Notes: generated by a model from the sequence alone, not told the origin. Numbered from the stretch's first letter, positions 11,611 through 24,888 are shown. The stretch is DNA of 64,000 nucleotides from Megalopta genalis (GCF_051020955.1 NW_027476159.1:496001-560000); one strand, 5' to 3'. Translations and numbers: made by a program.

Positions 11611-12175
11611 GATACTAAGAAACTAAGAAACTAAGAAACTAAGAAACTAAGAAACTAAGAAACTAAGAAACTAAGAAACTAAGAAACTAAGAAACTAAGA
11701 AACTAAGAAACTAGGAAACTGAGAAACTGGGAAACTGAGAAACTGAGAAACTTAGAAACTGAGAAACTGAGAAACTGAGAAACTGAGAAACTGAGATACT
11801 GAGAAACTGAGATACTGAGAAACTGAGAAACTGAGAAACTGAGAAACTGAGAAACTGAGGAACTGAGAAACTAAGAAAATTAGAAACTAAGAAACTAAGA
11901 AACTAAGAAACGAACAAACTGACAAACTGACAAACTAAGAAACTAAGAAACTAAGAAACTAAGAAACTAAGAAACTAAGAAACTAAGAAACTAAGAAACT
12001 GAGAAACTAAGAAACTAAGAAACTAAGAAACTAAGAAACTAAGAAACTAAGAAACTAAGAAACTAACAAACTAAGAAACTGAGAAACTAAGAAACTAAGA
12101 AACTAAGAAACTAAGAAACTTAGAAACTAAGAAACTAAGAAACTAAGAAACTAAGAAACTAAGAAACGAACAAAC
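11611..12175. repeat. 4,280-bp HOR, copy 1 (partner 15,899-16,455)
   Basis: Shared markers are TAGGATAC, a TGAG run containing GGG and TTAG units, two GATAC, GAGG, AAAATTAG, CGAAC with two TGAC units, TAACAAAC, TGAG, TTAG and a CGAAC head. Offsets are 4,288 bp at the left end and 4,280 bp from the TGAG run onward, so one unit differs inside. Confidence 0.85.
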
Positions 12176-12540
12176 TGACAAACTGACAAACTGACAAACT
12201 GACAAACTGACAAACTGACAAACTGACAAACTAAGAAACTAAGAAACTAAGAAACTAAGAAACTTAGAAACTAAGAAACTAAGAAACGAACAAACTGACA
12301 AACTGACAAACTGACAAACTAAGAAACTAAGAAACTAAGAAACTGAGAAACTAAGAAACTAAGAAGCTAAGAAACTAAGAAACAAAGAAACTAAGAAACT
12401 AAGAAACTAAGAAACTAAGAAACTGAGAAACTGAGAAACTAAGAGACTGAGGAACTGAGAAACAAAGAAACGAACAAACTGACAAACTAAGAAACTAAGA
12501 AACTAAGAAACTAAGAAACGAAAAAACTGATAAACTGACA
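12167..12540. repeat. Seven-TGAC HOR, copy 1
   Basis: A CGAAC head with seven TGAC units, TTAG, a three-TGAC block, TGAG, AAGC, CAAAG, GAGAC-GAGG and a CGAAAAAA-headed block. It is identical to 14,327-14,700 and 16,967-17,340 except for one base in the middle copy (TACT near 14,661). Confidence 0.92.
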
Positions 12541-12549
12541 AACTGACAA

Positions 12550-12720
12550 ACTAAGAAAACTAAGAAACTAAGAAAACTCAAGAAACTAAGAAAGAACTAA
12601 GAAACTAAGAAACTAAGAAACTAAGAAATTAAGAAACTAAGAAACTAAGAAACTTAGAAACTGAGAAACTAAGGAAACTAAGAAACTAAGAAACTAAGAA
12701 ACTAAGAAACTGAGGAAACT
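12550..12720. other. Scrambled patch with out-of-register units
   Basis: Within 170 bases there are at least four units of 9 bp, one TCAAGAAAC and one 11-bp unit. The gains total +8, so the register is restored at the end. Compared with the sister locus 14,701-14,880, the patch lacks a CG-headed TGAC block and about 80 bases. The net-zero register and the extra A or G in homopurine stretches suggest a consensus or assembly error rather than a real run of insertions. Confidence 0.7.
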
Positions 12721-14326
12721 GAGAAACTGAGAAACTGAGAAACTGAGAAACAGAGAAACTAAGAAACTAAGAAACTAAGAAACTAAGAAACTGAGAAACT
12801 GAGAAACTGAGAAACTGAGAAACTGAGAAACAGAGAAACTGAGAAACTGAGAAACTAAGAAACTAAGGAACTAAGAAACTAAGAAACTTAGATACTAAGA
12901 AACTAAGAAACTAAGAAACTAGGAAACTAAGAAACTAGGATACTAAGAAACTAAGAAACTAAGAAACTAAGAAACTAAGAAACTAAGAAACTAAGAAACT
13001 AAGAAACTAAGAAACTAAGAAACTAAGAAACTAAGAAACTAAGAAACTAGGAAACTGAGAAACTGAGAAACTGAGAAACTGAGAAACTGAGAAACTGAGA
13101 AACTGAGAAACTGAGAAACTGAGATACTGAGAAACTGAGATACTGAGAAACTGAGAAACTGAGAAACTGAGAAACTGAGAAACTGAGGAACTGAGAAACT
13201 AAGAAAATTAGAAACTAAGAAACTAAGAAACTAAGAAACGAACAAACTGACAAACTGACAAACTAAGAAACTAAGAAACTAAGAAACTAAGAAACTAAGA
13301 AACTAAGAAACTAAGAAACTAAGAAACTGAGAAACTAAGAAACTAAGAAACTAAGAAACTAAGAAACTAAGAAACTAAGAAACTAAGAAACTAAGAAACT
13401 AAGAAACTAAGAAATTGAGAAACTAAGAAACTAAGAAACTAAGAAACTAAGAAACTAACAAACTAAGAAACTGAGAAACTAAGAAACTAAGAAACTAAGA
13501 AACTAAGAAACTTAGAAACTAAGAAACTAAGAAACTAAGAAACTAAGAAACTAAGAAACTAAGAAACTAAGAAACTAAGAAACTAAGAAACTAAGAAACT
13601 GAGAAACTGAGAAACTGAGAAACTGAGAAACTGAGAAACAGAGAAACTGAGAAACTGAGAAACTGAGAAACTGAGAAACAGAGAAACTGAGAAACTGAGA
13701 AACTAAGAAACTAAGGAACTAAGAAACTAAGAAACTTAGATACTAAGAAACTAAGAAACTAAGAAACTAAGAAACTAAGAAACTAAGAAACTGAGAAACT
13801 AAGAAACTAAGAAACTAAGAAACTAAGAAACTAACAAACTAAGAAACTGAGAAACTGAGAAACTGAGAAACTGAGAAACTGAGAAACTGAGGAACTGAGA
13901 AACTAAGAAAATTAGAAACTAAGAAACTAAGAAACTAAGAAACGAACAAACTGACAAACTGACAAACTAAGAAACTAAGAAACTAAGAAACTAAGAAACT
14001 AAGAAACTAAGAAACTAAGAAACTAAGAAACTAAGAAACTGAGAAACTAGGAAACTAAGAAACTAGGATACTAAGAAACTAAGAAACTAAGAAACTAAGA
14101 AACTGAGAAACTAAGAAACTAAGAAACTAAGAAACTAAGAAACTAAGAAACTAAGAAACGAACAAACTGACAAACTGACAAACTGACAAACTAAGAAACT
14201 AAGAAACTAAGAAACGAACAAACTGATACACTGACAAACTGACAAACTAAGAAACTAAGAAACTAAGAAACTAAGAAACTAAGAAACTAAGAAACTAAGA
14301 AACTAAGAAACTAAGAAACTAAGAAA

Positions 14327-15200
14327 CGAACAAACTGACAAACTGACAAACTGACAAACTGACAAACTGACAAACTGACAAACTGACAAACTAAGAAACT
14401 AAGAAACTAAGAAACTAAGAAACTTAGAAACTAAGAAACTAAGAAACGAACAAACTGACAAACTGACAAACTGACAAACTAAGAAACTAAGAAACTAAGA
14501 AACTGAGAAACTAAGAAACTAAGAAGCTAAGAAACTAAGAAACAAAGAAACTAAGAAACTAAGAAACTAAGAAACTAAGAAACTGAGAAACTGAGAAACT
14601 AAGAGACTGAGGAACTGAGAAACAAAGAAACGAACAAACTGACAAACTAAGAAACTAAGATACTAAGAAACTAAGAAACGAAAAAACTGATAAACTGACA
14701 AACTGACAAACTAAGAAACTAAGAAACTAAGAAACTAAGAAACTAAGAAACTAAGAAACGAACAAACTGACAAACTGACAAACTGACAAACTGACAAACT
14801 AAGAAACTAAGAAACTAAGAAACTAAGAAACTTAGAAACTAAGAAACTAAGAAACTAAGAAACTAAGAAATTAAGAAACTAAGAAACTAAGAAACTTAGA
14901 AACTGAGAAACTAAGAAACTAAGAAACTAAGAAACTAAGAAACTAAGAAACTGAGAAACTGAGAAACTGAGAAACTGAGAAACTGAGAAACAGAGAAACT
15001 GAGAAACTGAGAAACTAAGAAACTAAGGAACTAAGAAACTAAGAAACTTAGATACTAAGAAACTAAGAAACTAAGAAACTAGGAAACTAAGAAACTAGGA
15101 TACTAAGAAACTAAGAAACTAAGAAACTAAGAAACTAAGAAACTAAGAAACTAAGAAACTAAGAAACTAAGAAACTAAGAAACTAAGAAACTAAGAAACT
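14327..15200. repeat. Seven-TGAC HOR, copy 2
   Basis: This matches 16,967-17,840 at exactly 2,640 bp (330 units) through about 870 bases with a single mismatch near 14,661. Beyond 15,200 the copies differ by one pure unit. It matches the left copy at 2,160 bp (270 units) until the scrambled patch near 12,550. Confidence 0.92.
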
Positions 15201-15222
15201 AAGAAACTAAGAAACTAGGAAA

Positions 15223-15366
15223 CTGAGAAACTGAGAAACTGAGAAACTGAGAAACTGAGAAACTGAGAAACTGAGAAACTGAGAAACTGAGATACTGAGA
15301 AACTGAGATACTGAGAAACTGAGAAACTGAGAAACTGAGAAACTGAGAAACTGAGGAACTGAGAAA
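15223..15366. repeat. TGAG cassette with AAAATTAG right border
   Basis: An 18-unit TGAG run with two GATAC and a terminal GAGG is followed by AAAATTAG and CGAAC with two TGAC units. It has the same length and order as the cassettes at 13,055-13,198 and 17,855-17,998, all 144 bp. Confidence 0.88.
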
Positions 15367-15898
15367 CTAAGAAAATTAGAAACTAAGAAACTAAGAAACT
15401 AAGAAACGAACAAACTGACAAACTGACAAACTAAGAAACTAAGAAACTAAGAAACTAAGAAACTAAGAAACTAAGAAACTAAGAAACTAAGAAACTGAGA
15501 AACTAAGAAACTAAGAAACTAAGAAACTAAGAAACTAAGAAACTAAGAAACTAAGAAACTAAGAAACGAACAAACTGACAAACTGACAAACTGACAAACT
15601 GACAAACTAAGAAACTAAGAAACTAAGAAACTAAGAAACTTAGAAACTAAGAAACTAAGAAACTAAGAAACTAAGAAATTAAGAAACTAAGAAACTAAGA
15701 AACTTAGAAACTGAGAAACTAAGAAACTAAGAAACTAAGAAACTAAGAAACTAAGAAACTGAGAAACTGAGAAACTGAGAAACTGAGAAACAGAGAAACT
15801 GAGAAACTGAGAAACTAAGAAACTAAGGAACTAAGAAACTAAGAAACTTAGATACTAAGAAACTAAGAAACTAAGAAACTAGGAAACTAAGAAACTAG

Positions 15899-16455
15899 GA
15901 TACTAAGAAACTAAGAAACTAAGAAACTAAGAAACTAAGAAACTAAGAAACTAAGAAACTAAGAAACTAAGAAACTAAGAAACTAAGAAACTAGGAAACT
16001 GAGAAACTGGGAAACTGAGAAACTGAGAAACTTAGAAACTGAGAAACTGAGAAACTGAGAAACTGAGAAACTGAGATACTGAGAAACTGAGATACTGAGA
16101 AACTGAGAAACTGAGAAACTGAGAAACTGAGAAACTGAGGAACTGAGAAACTAAGAAAATTAGAAACTAAGAAACTAAGAAACTAAGAAACGAACAAACT
16201 GACAAACTGACAAACTAAGAAACTAAGAAACTAAGAAACTAAGAAACTAAGAAACTAAGAAACTAAGAAACTAAGAAACTGAGAAACTAAGAAACTAAGA
16301 AACTAAGAAACTAAGAAACTAAGAAACTAAGAAACTAAGAAACTAACAAACTAAGAAACTGAGAAACTAAGAAACTAAGAAACTAAGAAACTAAGAAACT
16401 TAGAAACTAAGAAACTAAGAAACTAAGAAACTAAGAAACTAAGAAACGAACAAAC
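15899..16455. repeat. 4,280-bp HOR, copy 2
   Basis: This is the partner of 11,611-12,175. The copies diverge at the TGAC block: seven TGAC units follow CGAAC at 12,167 but only three at 16,447, a change in block length at a preserved position. Confidence 0.85.
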
Positions 16456-16966
16456 TGACAAACTGACAAACTGACAAACTAAGAAACTAAGAAACTAAGA
16501 AACTAAGAAACTAAGAAACTAAGAAACTAAGAAACTAAGAAACTAAGAAACTAAGAAACTGAGAAACTGAGAAACTGAGAAACTGAGAAACTGAGAAACA
16601 GAGAAACTGAGAAACTGAGATACTAAGAAACTAAGGAACTAAGAAACTAAGAAACTTAGATACTAAGAAACTAAGAAACTAAGAAACTAGGAAACTAAGA
16701 AACTAGGATACTAAGAAACTAAGAAACTAAGAAACTAAGAAACTGAGAAACTAAGAAACTAAGAAACTAAGAAACTAAGAAACTAAGAAACTAAGAAACT
16801 AAGAAACGAACAAACTGACAAACTGACAAACTGACAAACTAAGAAACTAAGAAACTAAGAAACGAACAAACTGATACACTGACAAACTGACAAACTAAGA
16901 AACTAAGAAACTAAGAAACTAAGAAACTAAGAAACTAAGAAACTAAGAAACTAAGAAACTAAGAAA

Positions 16967-17840
16967 CGAACAAACTGACAAACTGACAAACTGACAAACT
17001 GACAAACTGACAAACTGACAAACTGACAAACTAAGAAACTAAGAAACTAAGAAACTAAGAAACTTAGAAACTAAGAAACTAAGAAACGAACAAACTGACA
17101 AACTGACAAACTGACAAACTAAGAAACTAAGAAACTAAGAAACTGAGAAACTAAGAAACTAAGAAGCTAAGAAACTAAGAAACAAAGAAACTAAGAAACT
17201 AAGAAACTAAGAAACTAAGAAACTGAGAAACTGAGAAACTAAGAGACTGAGGAACTGAGAAACAAAGAAACGAACAAACTGACAAACTAAGAAACTAAGA
17301 AACTAAGAAACTAAGAAACGAAAAAACTGATAAACTGACAAACTGACAAACTAAGAAACTAAGAAACTAAGAAACTAAGAAACTAAGAAACTAAGAAACG
17401 AACAAACTGACAAACTGACAAACTGACAAACTGACAAACTAAGAAACTAAGAAACTAAGAAACTAAGAAACTTAGAAACTAAGAAACTAAGAAACTAAGA
17501 AACTAAGAAATTAAGAAACTAAGAAACTAAGAAACTTAGAAACTGAGAAACTAAGAAACTAAGAAACTAAGAAACTAAGAAACTAAGAAACTGAGAAACT
17601 GAGAAACTGAGAAACTGAGAAACTGAGAAACAGAGAAACTGAGAAACTGAGAAACTAAGAAACTAAGGAACTAAGAAACTAAGAAACTTAGATACTAAGA
17701 AACTAAGAAACTAAGAAACTAGGAAACTAAGAAACTAGGATACTAAGAAACTAAGAAACTAAGAAACTAAGAAACTAAGAAACTAAGAAACTAAGAAACT
17801 AAGAAACTAAGAAACTAAGAAACTAAGAAACTAAGAAACT
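16967..17840. repeat. Seven-TGAC HOR, copy 3
   Basis: This is the third member of the HOR, with the same seven-TGAC block, CAAAG, GAGAC-GAGG, CGAAAAAA head, four-TGAC block, ATTAAG, TGAG/CAGAG run, TTAGATAC and TAGGATAC. It leads into the TGAG cassette at 17,855-17,998. Confidence 0.92.
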
Positions 17841-18690
17841 AAGAAACTAGGAAACTGAGAAACTGAGAAACTGAGAAACTGAGAAACTGAGAAACTGAGA
17901 AACTGAGAAACTGAGAAACTGAGATACTGAGAAACTGAGATACTGAGAAACTGAGAAACTGAGAAACTGAGAAACTGAGAAACTGAGGAACTGAGAAACT
18001 AAGAAAATTAGAAACTAAGAAACTAAGAAACTAAGAAACGAACAAACTGACAAACTGACAAACTAAGAAACTAAGAAACTAAGAAACTAAGAAACTAAGA
18101 AACTAAGAAACTAAGAAACTAAGAAACTGAGAAACTAAGAAACTAAGAAACTAAGAAACTAAGAAACTAAGAAACTAAGAAACTAACAAACTAAGAAACT
18201 GAGAAACTAAGAAACTAAGAAACTAAGAAACTAAGAAACTTAGAAACTAAGAAACTAAGAAACTAAGAAACTAAGAAACTAAGAAACGAACAAACTGACA
18301 AACTGACAAACTGACAAACTAAGAAACTAAGAAACTAAGAAACTAAGAAACTAAGAAACTAAGAAACTAAGAAACTAAGAAACTAAGAAACTAAGAAACT
18401 GAGAAACTGAGAAACTGAGAAACAGAGAAACTGAGAAACTGAGAAACTAAGAAACTAAGGAACTAAGAAACTAAGAAACTTAGATACTAAGAAACTAAGA
18501 AACTAAGAAACTAGGAAACTAAGAAACTAGGATACTAAGAAACTAAGAAACTAAGAAACTAAGAAACTAAGAAACTAAGAAACTAAGAAACTAAGAAACT
18601 AAGAAACTAAGAAACTAGGAAACTAAGAAACTAAGAAACTAAGAAACTAAGAAACTAGGAAACTAAGAAACTAAGACACTAAGAAACTAA

Positions 18691-20450
18691 GAAACTAAGA
18701 AACTAAGAAACTGAGAAACTAAGAAACTAAGAAACTAAGAAACTAAGAAAATAAGAAACTAAGAAACTAAGAAACTAAGAAACTAAGAAACTAAGAAACT
18801 AAGAAACTAAGAAACTAAGAAACTGAGAAACTAAGAAACTAAGAAACTAAGAAACTAAGAAACTAGGAAACTAAGAAACTAAGACACTAAGAAACTAAGA
18901 AACTAAGAAACTAAGAAACTGAGAAACTAAGAAACTAAGAAACTAAGAAACTAAGAAAATAAGAAACTAAGAAACTCAGAAACGTACAAACTGACAATCT
19001 GACAAACTGACAAACTAAGAAACTAAGAAACTAAGAAACTAAGAAACTAAGAAACTAAGAAACTAAGAAACTAAGAAACTAAGAAACTAAGAAACTAAGA
19101 AACTAAGAAACTAAGAAACTAAGAAACTAAGAAACTAAGAAACTAAGAAACTAAGAAACTAAGAAACTAAGAAACTAAGAAACTAAGAAACTAAGATACT
19201 AAGAAACTAAGAAACTAAGAAACTAAGAAACTAAGAAACTAAGAAACTAAGAAACTAAGAAACTAAGAAACTAAGAAACTAAGAAACTAAGAAACTAAGA
19301 AACTAAGAAACTAAGAAACTAAGAAACTAGGAAACTAAGAAACTAAGACACTAAGAAACTAAGAAACTAAGAAACTAAGAAACTGAGAAACTAAGAAACT
19401 AAGAAACTAAGAAACTAAGAAACTGAGAAACTAAGAAACTAAGAAACTAAGAAACTAAGAAACTTAGAAACTAAGAAACTAAGAAACTAAGAAACTAAGA
19501 AACTAAGAAACGAACAAACTGACAAACTGACAAACTGACAAACTAAGAAACTAAGAAACTAAGAAACTAAGAAACTAAGAAACTAAGAAACTAAGAAACT
19601 AAGAAACTAAGAAACTGAGAAACTGAGAAACTGAGAAACTGAGAAACTGAGAAACAGAGAAACTGAGAAACTGAGAAACTAAGAAACTAAGGAACTAAGA
19701 AACTAAGAAACTTAGATACTAAGAAACTAAGAAACTAAGAAACTAGGAAACTAAGAAACTAGGATACTAAGAAACTAAGAAACTAAGAAACTAAGAAACT
19801 GAGAAACTAAGAAACTAAGAAACTAAGAAACTAAGAAACTAAGAAACTAAGAAACTAAGAAACTAAGAAACTAAGAAACTAAGAAACGAACAAACTGACA
19901 AACTGACAAACTGACAAACTGACAAACTAAGAAACTAAGAAACTAAGAAACTAAGAAACTTAGAAACTAAGAAACTAAGAAACTAAGAAACTAAGAAACT
20001 AAGAAACTAAGAAACTAAGAAACTAAGAAACAAAGAAACTAAGAAACTAAGAAACTAAGAAACTAAGAAACTAAGAAACTAAGAAACTAAGAAACTAAGA
20101 AACTAAGAAACTAAGAAACTAAGAAACTAAGAAACTAAGAAACTAAGAAACTAAGAAACTAAGAAACTAAGAAACTAAGAAACTAAGAAACTAAGAAACT
20201 AAGAAACTAAGAAACTAAGAAACTAAGAAACTAAGAAACTAAGAAACTAAGAAACTAAGAAACTAAGAAACTAAGAAACTAAGAAACTAAGAAACTAAGA
20301 TACTAAGAAACTAAGAAACTAAGAAACTAAGAAACTAAGAAACTAAGAAACTAAGAAACTAAGAAACTAAGAAACTAAGAAACTAAGAAACTAAGAAACT
20401 AAGAAACTAAGAAACTAAGAAACTAAGAAACTAAGAAAATAAGGAACTAA
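18691..20450. repeat. Array segment 5: long pure runs, sparse markers
   Basis: Mostly canonical monomers. A 208-bp duplication is marked by GACAC at 18,675 and 18,883, and a third GACAC lies at 19,347. A CGTAC head at 18,983 is followed by a TGAC block containing GACAATC. A partner at 27,655 carries GACAGTC instead (offset 8,672 bp). A CAGAG-containing TGAG run lies near 19,615-19,675, and a pure run of about 270 bases spans roughly 20,035-20,300. Confidence 0.86.
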
Positions 20451-20574
20451 GAAACGAACAAACTGACGAACTTACAAACTGACAAACTAAGAAACTAAGA
20501 AACTAAGAAACTAAGAAACTAAGAAACTAAGAAACTAAGAAACTAAGAAACTAAGAAACTAAGAAACTAAGAAA

Positions 20575-21240
20575 CTAGGAAACTAGGAAACTAGGAAACT
20601 AAGAAACTATGAAACTAAGAAACTAAGAAACTAAGAAACTAAGAAACTAAGAAACTAAGAATCTAATAAACTAAGAAACTAAGAAACTAAGACACTAAGA
20701 AACTAAGAAACTAAGGAACTAAGAAACTAAGAAACTAACAAACTAAGAAACTAGGAAACTAAGAAACTAAGAAACTAAGAAACTAGGAAACTAGGAAACT
20801 AGGAAACTAAGAAACTATGAAACTAAGAAACCAAGAAACTAAGAAACTAAGAAATTAAGAAATTAAGAAACTAGGAAACTGAGAAATTAAGAAACTAAGA
20901 AACTAAGAAACGTACAAACTGACAAACTGACAAACTGACAAACTAAGAAACTAAGAAACTAAGAAACTGAGAAACTGAGAAACTGACAAACTGAGAAACT
21001 AACAAACTAAGAAACTTAGAAACTAAGAAACTAAGAATCTAAGAAACTTAGAAACTGAGAAACTGAGAAACTGAGAAACTGAGATACTGAGATACTGAGA
21101 AACTGAGATACTGAGATACTGAGAAACTGAGAAACTGAGATACTGAGAAACTGAGAAACTGGGAAACTGAGAAACTGAGAAACGGAGAAACTGTGAAACT
21201 GAGAAACTGAGAAACTGAGAAACTAAGAAAATTAGAAACT
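20575..21240. repeat. TAGG-CGTAC-TGAG module, copy 1 (short form)
   Basis: Order: three TAGG, TATG, AATC, GACAC, AAGG, TAACAAAC, TAGG, three TAGG, TATG, CCAAG, two ATTAAG, TAGG, TGAG, ATTAAG, CGTAC with three TGAC units, a TGAG-TGAC-TGAG stretch, TAACAAAC, TTAG, AATC, TTAG, then a TGAG/GATAC run ending before AAAATTAG. From the first TAGG to the end of the run is 648 bp, four units fewer than the other copies. Confidence 0.88.
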
Positions 21241-22750
21241 CAGAAACTAAGAAACTAAGAAACTAAGAAACTAAGAAACGAACAAACTGACAAACTGACC
21301 AACTGACAAACTAAGAAACTAAGAAACTAAGAAACGAACAAACTGATACACTGACAAACTGACAAACTAAGAAACTAAGAAACTAAGAAACTAAGAAACT
21401 AAGAAACTAAGAAACTAAGAAACTAAGAAACTAAGAAACTAAGAAACGAACAAACTGACAAACTGACAAACTGACAAACTGACAAACTGACAAACTGACA
21501 AACTAAGAAACTAAGAAACTAAGAAACGAACAAACTGATACACTGACAAACTGACAAACTAAGAAACTAAGAAACTAAGAAACTAAGAAACTAAGAAACT
21601 AAGAAACTAAGAAACTAAGAAACGAACAAACTGACAAACTGACAAACTGACAAACTGACAAACTGACAAACTGACAAACTGACAAACTAAGAAACTAAGA
21701 AACTAAGAAACTAAGAAACTTAGAAACTAAGAAACTAAGAAACTAAGAAACTAAGAAACTAAGAAACTAAGAAACTTAGAAACTTAGAAACTAAGAAACT
21801 AAGAAACTAAGAAACTAAGAAACTAAGAAACTAAGAAACTAAGAAACTGAGAAACTAAGAAACTAAGAAACTAAGAAACTAAGAAACTAAGAAACTAAGA
21901 AACGAACAAACTGATACACTGACAAACTGACAAACTAAGAAACTAAGAAACTAAGAAACTAAGAAACTAAGAAACTAAGAAACGAACAAACTGACAAACT
22001 GACAAACTGACAAACTGACAAACTGACAAAATAAGAAACTAAGAAACTAAGAAACTAAGAAACTAAGAAACTTAGAAACTAAGAAACTAAGAAACTAAGA
22101 AACTAAGAAACTAAGAAACTAAGAAACTTAGAAACTTAGAAACTAAGAAACTAAGAAACTAAGAAACTAAGAAACTAAGAAACTAAGAAACTAAGAAACT
22201 GAGAAACTAAGAATCTAAGAAACTAAGAAACTAAGAAACTAAGAAACTAAGAAACTAAGAAACTGAGAAACTGAGAAACTGAGAAACTGAGAAACTGAGA
22301 AACTGAGAAACTGAGAAACTGAGAAACTAAGAAACTAAGAAACTAAGAAACGAAGAAACTAAGAAACGAAGAAACTAAGAAACTGAGAAACTGAGAAACT
22401 GAGAAACTGAGAAACTGAGAAACTGAGAAACTGAGAAACTGAGAAACTGAGAAACTGAGAAACTGAGAAACTAAGAAACTAAGAAACTATGAAACTAAGA
22501 AACTAAGAAACTAAGAAACTAAGAAACTAAGAAACTAAGAAACTAAGAAACTAAGAAACTAAGAAACTAAGAAACTAAGAAACTAAGAAACTAAGAAACT
22601 AAGAAACTAAGAAACTAAGAAACTAAGAAACTAAGAAACTAAGAAACTAAGAAACTAAGAAACTAAGAAACTAAGAAACTAAGAAACTAAGAAACTAAGA
22701 AACTAAGAAACTAAGAAACTAAGAAACTAAGAAACTAAGAAACTAAGAAA

Positions 22751-23530
22751 CTATGAAACTAAGAAACTGAGAAACTAAGAAACTAAGAAGCTAAGAAACT
22801 AAGAAACAAAGAAACTAAGAAACTAAGAAACTAAGAAACTAAGAAAATAAGAAACTAGGGAACTAGGAAACTAGGAAACTAGGAAACTAAGAAACTAAGA
22901 AACTAAGAAACTAAGAGACTAAGAAACTAAGAAACTAAGAGACTGAGGAACTGAGAAACTAAGAAACGAACAAACTGACAAACTAAGAAACTAAGAAACT
23001 AAGAAACGAACAAACTGATAAACTGACAAACTGACAAACTAAGAAACTAAGAAACTAAGAAACTAAGAAACTAAGAAACTAAGAAACTAAGAAACTAAGA
23101 AACTAAGAAACGAACAAACTGACAAACTGACAAACTGACAAACTGACAAACTAAGAAACTAAGAAACTAAGAAACTAAGAAACTTAGAAACTAAGAAACT
23201 AAGAAACTAAGAAACTAAGAAACTAAGAAACTAAGAAACGAACAAACTGACAAACTGACAAACTGATAAACTAAGAAACTAAGAAACTAAGAAACTAAGA
23301 AACTAAGAAACTAAGAAACTAAGAAACTAAGAAACTGAGAAACTGAGAAACTGAGAAACTGAGAAACTGAGAAACTGAGAAACTGAGAAACTGAGAAACT
23401 GAGAAACTAAGAAACTAAGAAACTAAGAAACTAAGAAACTTAGAAACTAAGAAACTAAGAAAATAAGAAACTAAGAAACTAAGAAACTAAGAAACTAAGA
23501 AACTAAGAAACTAAGAAACTATGAAAGTAA
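22751..23530. repeat. 3.64-kb HOR section, copy 1 (partner 26,399-27,162)
   Basis: Order: TATG, TGAG, AAGC, CAAAG, AAAATAAG, TAGG units, GAGAC-GAGG, CGAAC with one TGAC, CGAAC with GATA, a four-TGAC block (23,111), a three-TGAC block (23,239), a TGAG run, AAAATAAG, and TATG with GTAAG (23,519). The partner blocks lie at 26,751 and 26,879, both 3,640 bp (455 units) away. Confidence 0.86.
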
Positions 23531-23638
23531 GAAACTAAGAAACTAAGAAACTAAGAAACTAAGAAACTAAGAAACTAAGAAACTAAGACACTAAGAAACT
23601 AAGAAACTAAGAAACTAAGAAACTAAGAAACTAAGAAA

Positions 23639-23990
23639 CGTACAAACTGACAAACTGACAAACTGACAAACTGACAAACTAAGAAACTAAGAAACTAAGA
23701 AACTGAGAAACTGAGAAACTGACAAACTGAGAAACTAACAAACTAAGAAACTTAGAAACTAAGAAACTAAGAATCTAAGAAACTTAGAAACTGAGAAACT
23801 GAGAAACTGAGAAACTGAGATACTGAGATACTGAGAAACTGAGATACTGAGATACTGAGAAACTGAGAAACTGAGATACTGAGAAACTGAGAAACTGAGA
23901 AACTGAGAAACTGGGAAACTGAGAAACTGAGAAACTGAGAAACTGTGAAACTGAGAAACTGAGAAACTGAGAAACTAAGAAAATTAGAAA
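23639..23990. repeat. Partial module copy (right half)
   Basis: The CGTAC head with four TGAC units, the TGAG-TGAC-TGAG stretch, and the 184-bp TGAG/GATAC run at 23,791-23,974 match the right half of the module. The head-to-run distance is 152 bp, as in the full copy at 24,191, which it precedes by 896 bp (112 units). The TAGG half is missing. Confidence 0.88.
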
Positions 23991-24190
23991 CTCAGAAGCT
24001 AAGAAACTAAGAAACTAAGAAACGAACAAACTGACAAACTGACAAACTGACAAACTAAGAAACTAAGAAACTAAGAAACGAACAAACTGATACACTGACA
24101 AACTGACAAACTAAGAAACTAAGAAACTAAGAAACTAAGAAACTAAGAAACTAAGAAACTAAGAAACTAAGAAACTAAGAAACTAAGAAA

Positions 24191-24888
24191 CTAGGAAACT
24201 AGGAAACTAGGAAACTAAGAAACTATGAAACTAAGAAACTAAGAAACTAAGAAACTAAGAAACTAAGAAACTAAGAAACTAAGAATCTAAGAAACTAAGA
24301 AACTAAGAAACTAAGACACTAAGAAACTAAGAAACTAAGGAACTAAGAAACTAAGAAACTAACAAACTAAGAAACTAGGAAACTAAGAAACTAAGAAACT
24401 AAGAAACTAGGAAACTAGGAAACTAGGAAACTAAGAAACTATGAAACTAAGAAACCAAGAAACTAAGAAACTAAGAAATTAAGAAATTAAGAAACTAGGA
24501 AACTGAGAAATTAAGAAACTAAGAAACTAAGAAACGTACAAACTGACAAACTGACAAACTGACAAACTGACAAACTAAGAAACTAAGAAACTAAGAAACT
24601 GAGAAACTGAGAAACTGACAAACTGAGAAACTAACAAACTAAGAAACTTAGAAACTAAGAAACTAAGAATCTAAGAAACTTAGAAGCTGAGAAACTGAGA
24701 AACTGAGAAACTGAGATACTGAGATACTGAGAAACTGAGATACTGAGATACTGAGAAACTGAGAAACTGAGATACTGAGAAACTGAGAAACTGAGAAACT
24801 GAGAAACTGGGAAACTGAGAAACTGAGAAACTGAGAAACTGTGAAACTGAGAAACTGAGAAACTGAGAAACTAAGAAAATTAGAAACT
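24191..24888. repeat. TAGG-CGTAC-TGAG module, copy 2
   Basis: Same marker order as 20,575, with four TGAC units after CGTAC. The distance from the first TAGG to the CGTAC head is 344 bp, and to the end of the TGAG run 680 bp (85 units), exactly as in the copies at 28,167 and 30,354. Confidence 0.9.

Larger units (their letters stand above)
10641..18690. repeat. Array segment 4: 2,160/2,640/4,280-bp HORs
   Basis: This is a block of overlapping HORs. A CGAAC head with seven TGAC units lies at 12,167, 14,327 and 16,967 (spacings 2,160 and 2,640). A second repeat joins 11,611-12,175 to 15,899-16,455 at 4,280-4,288 bp. TGAG cassettes end at 11,871, 13,199, 15,367, 16,151 and 17,999, each followed by AAAATTAG and CGAAC with two TGAC units. 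After the scrambled patch at 12.55-12.72 kb the 8-bp register is constant. Confidence 0.88.
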
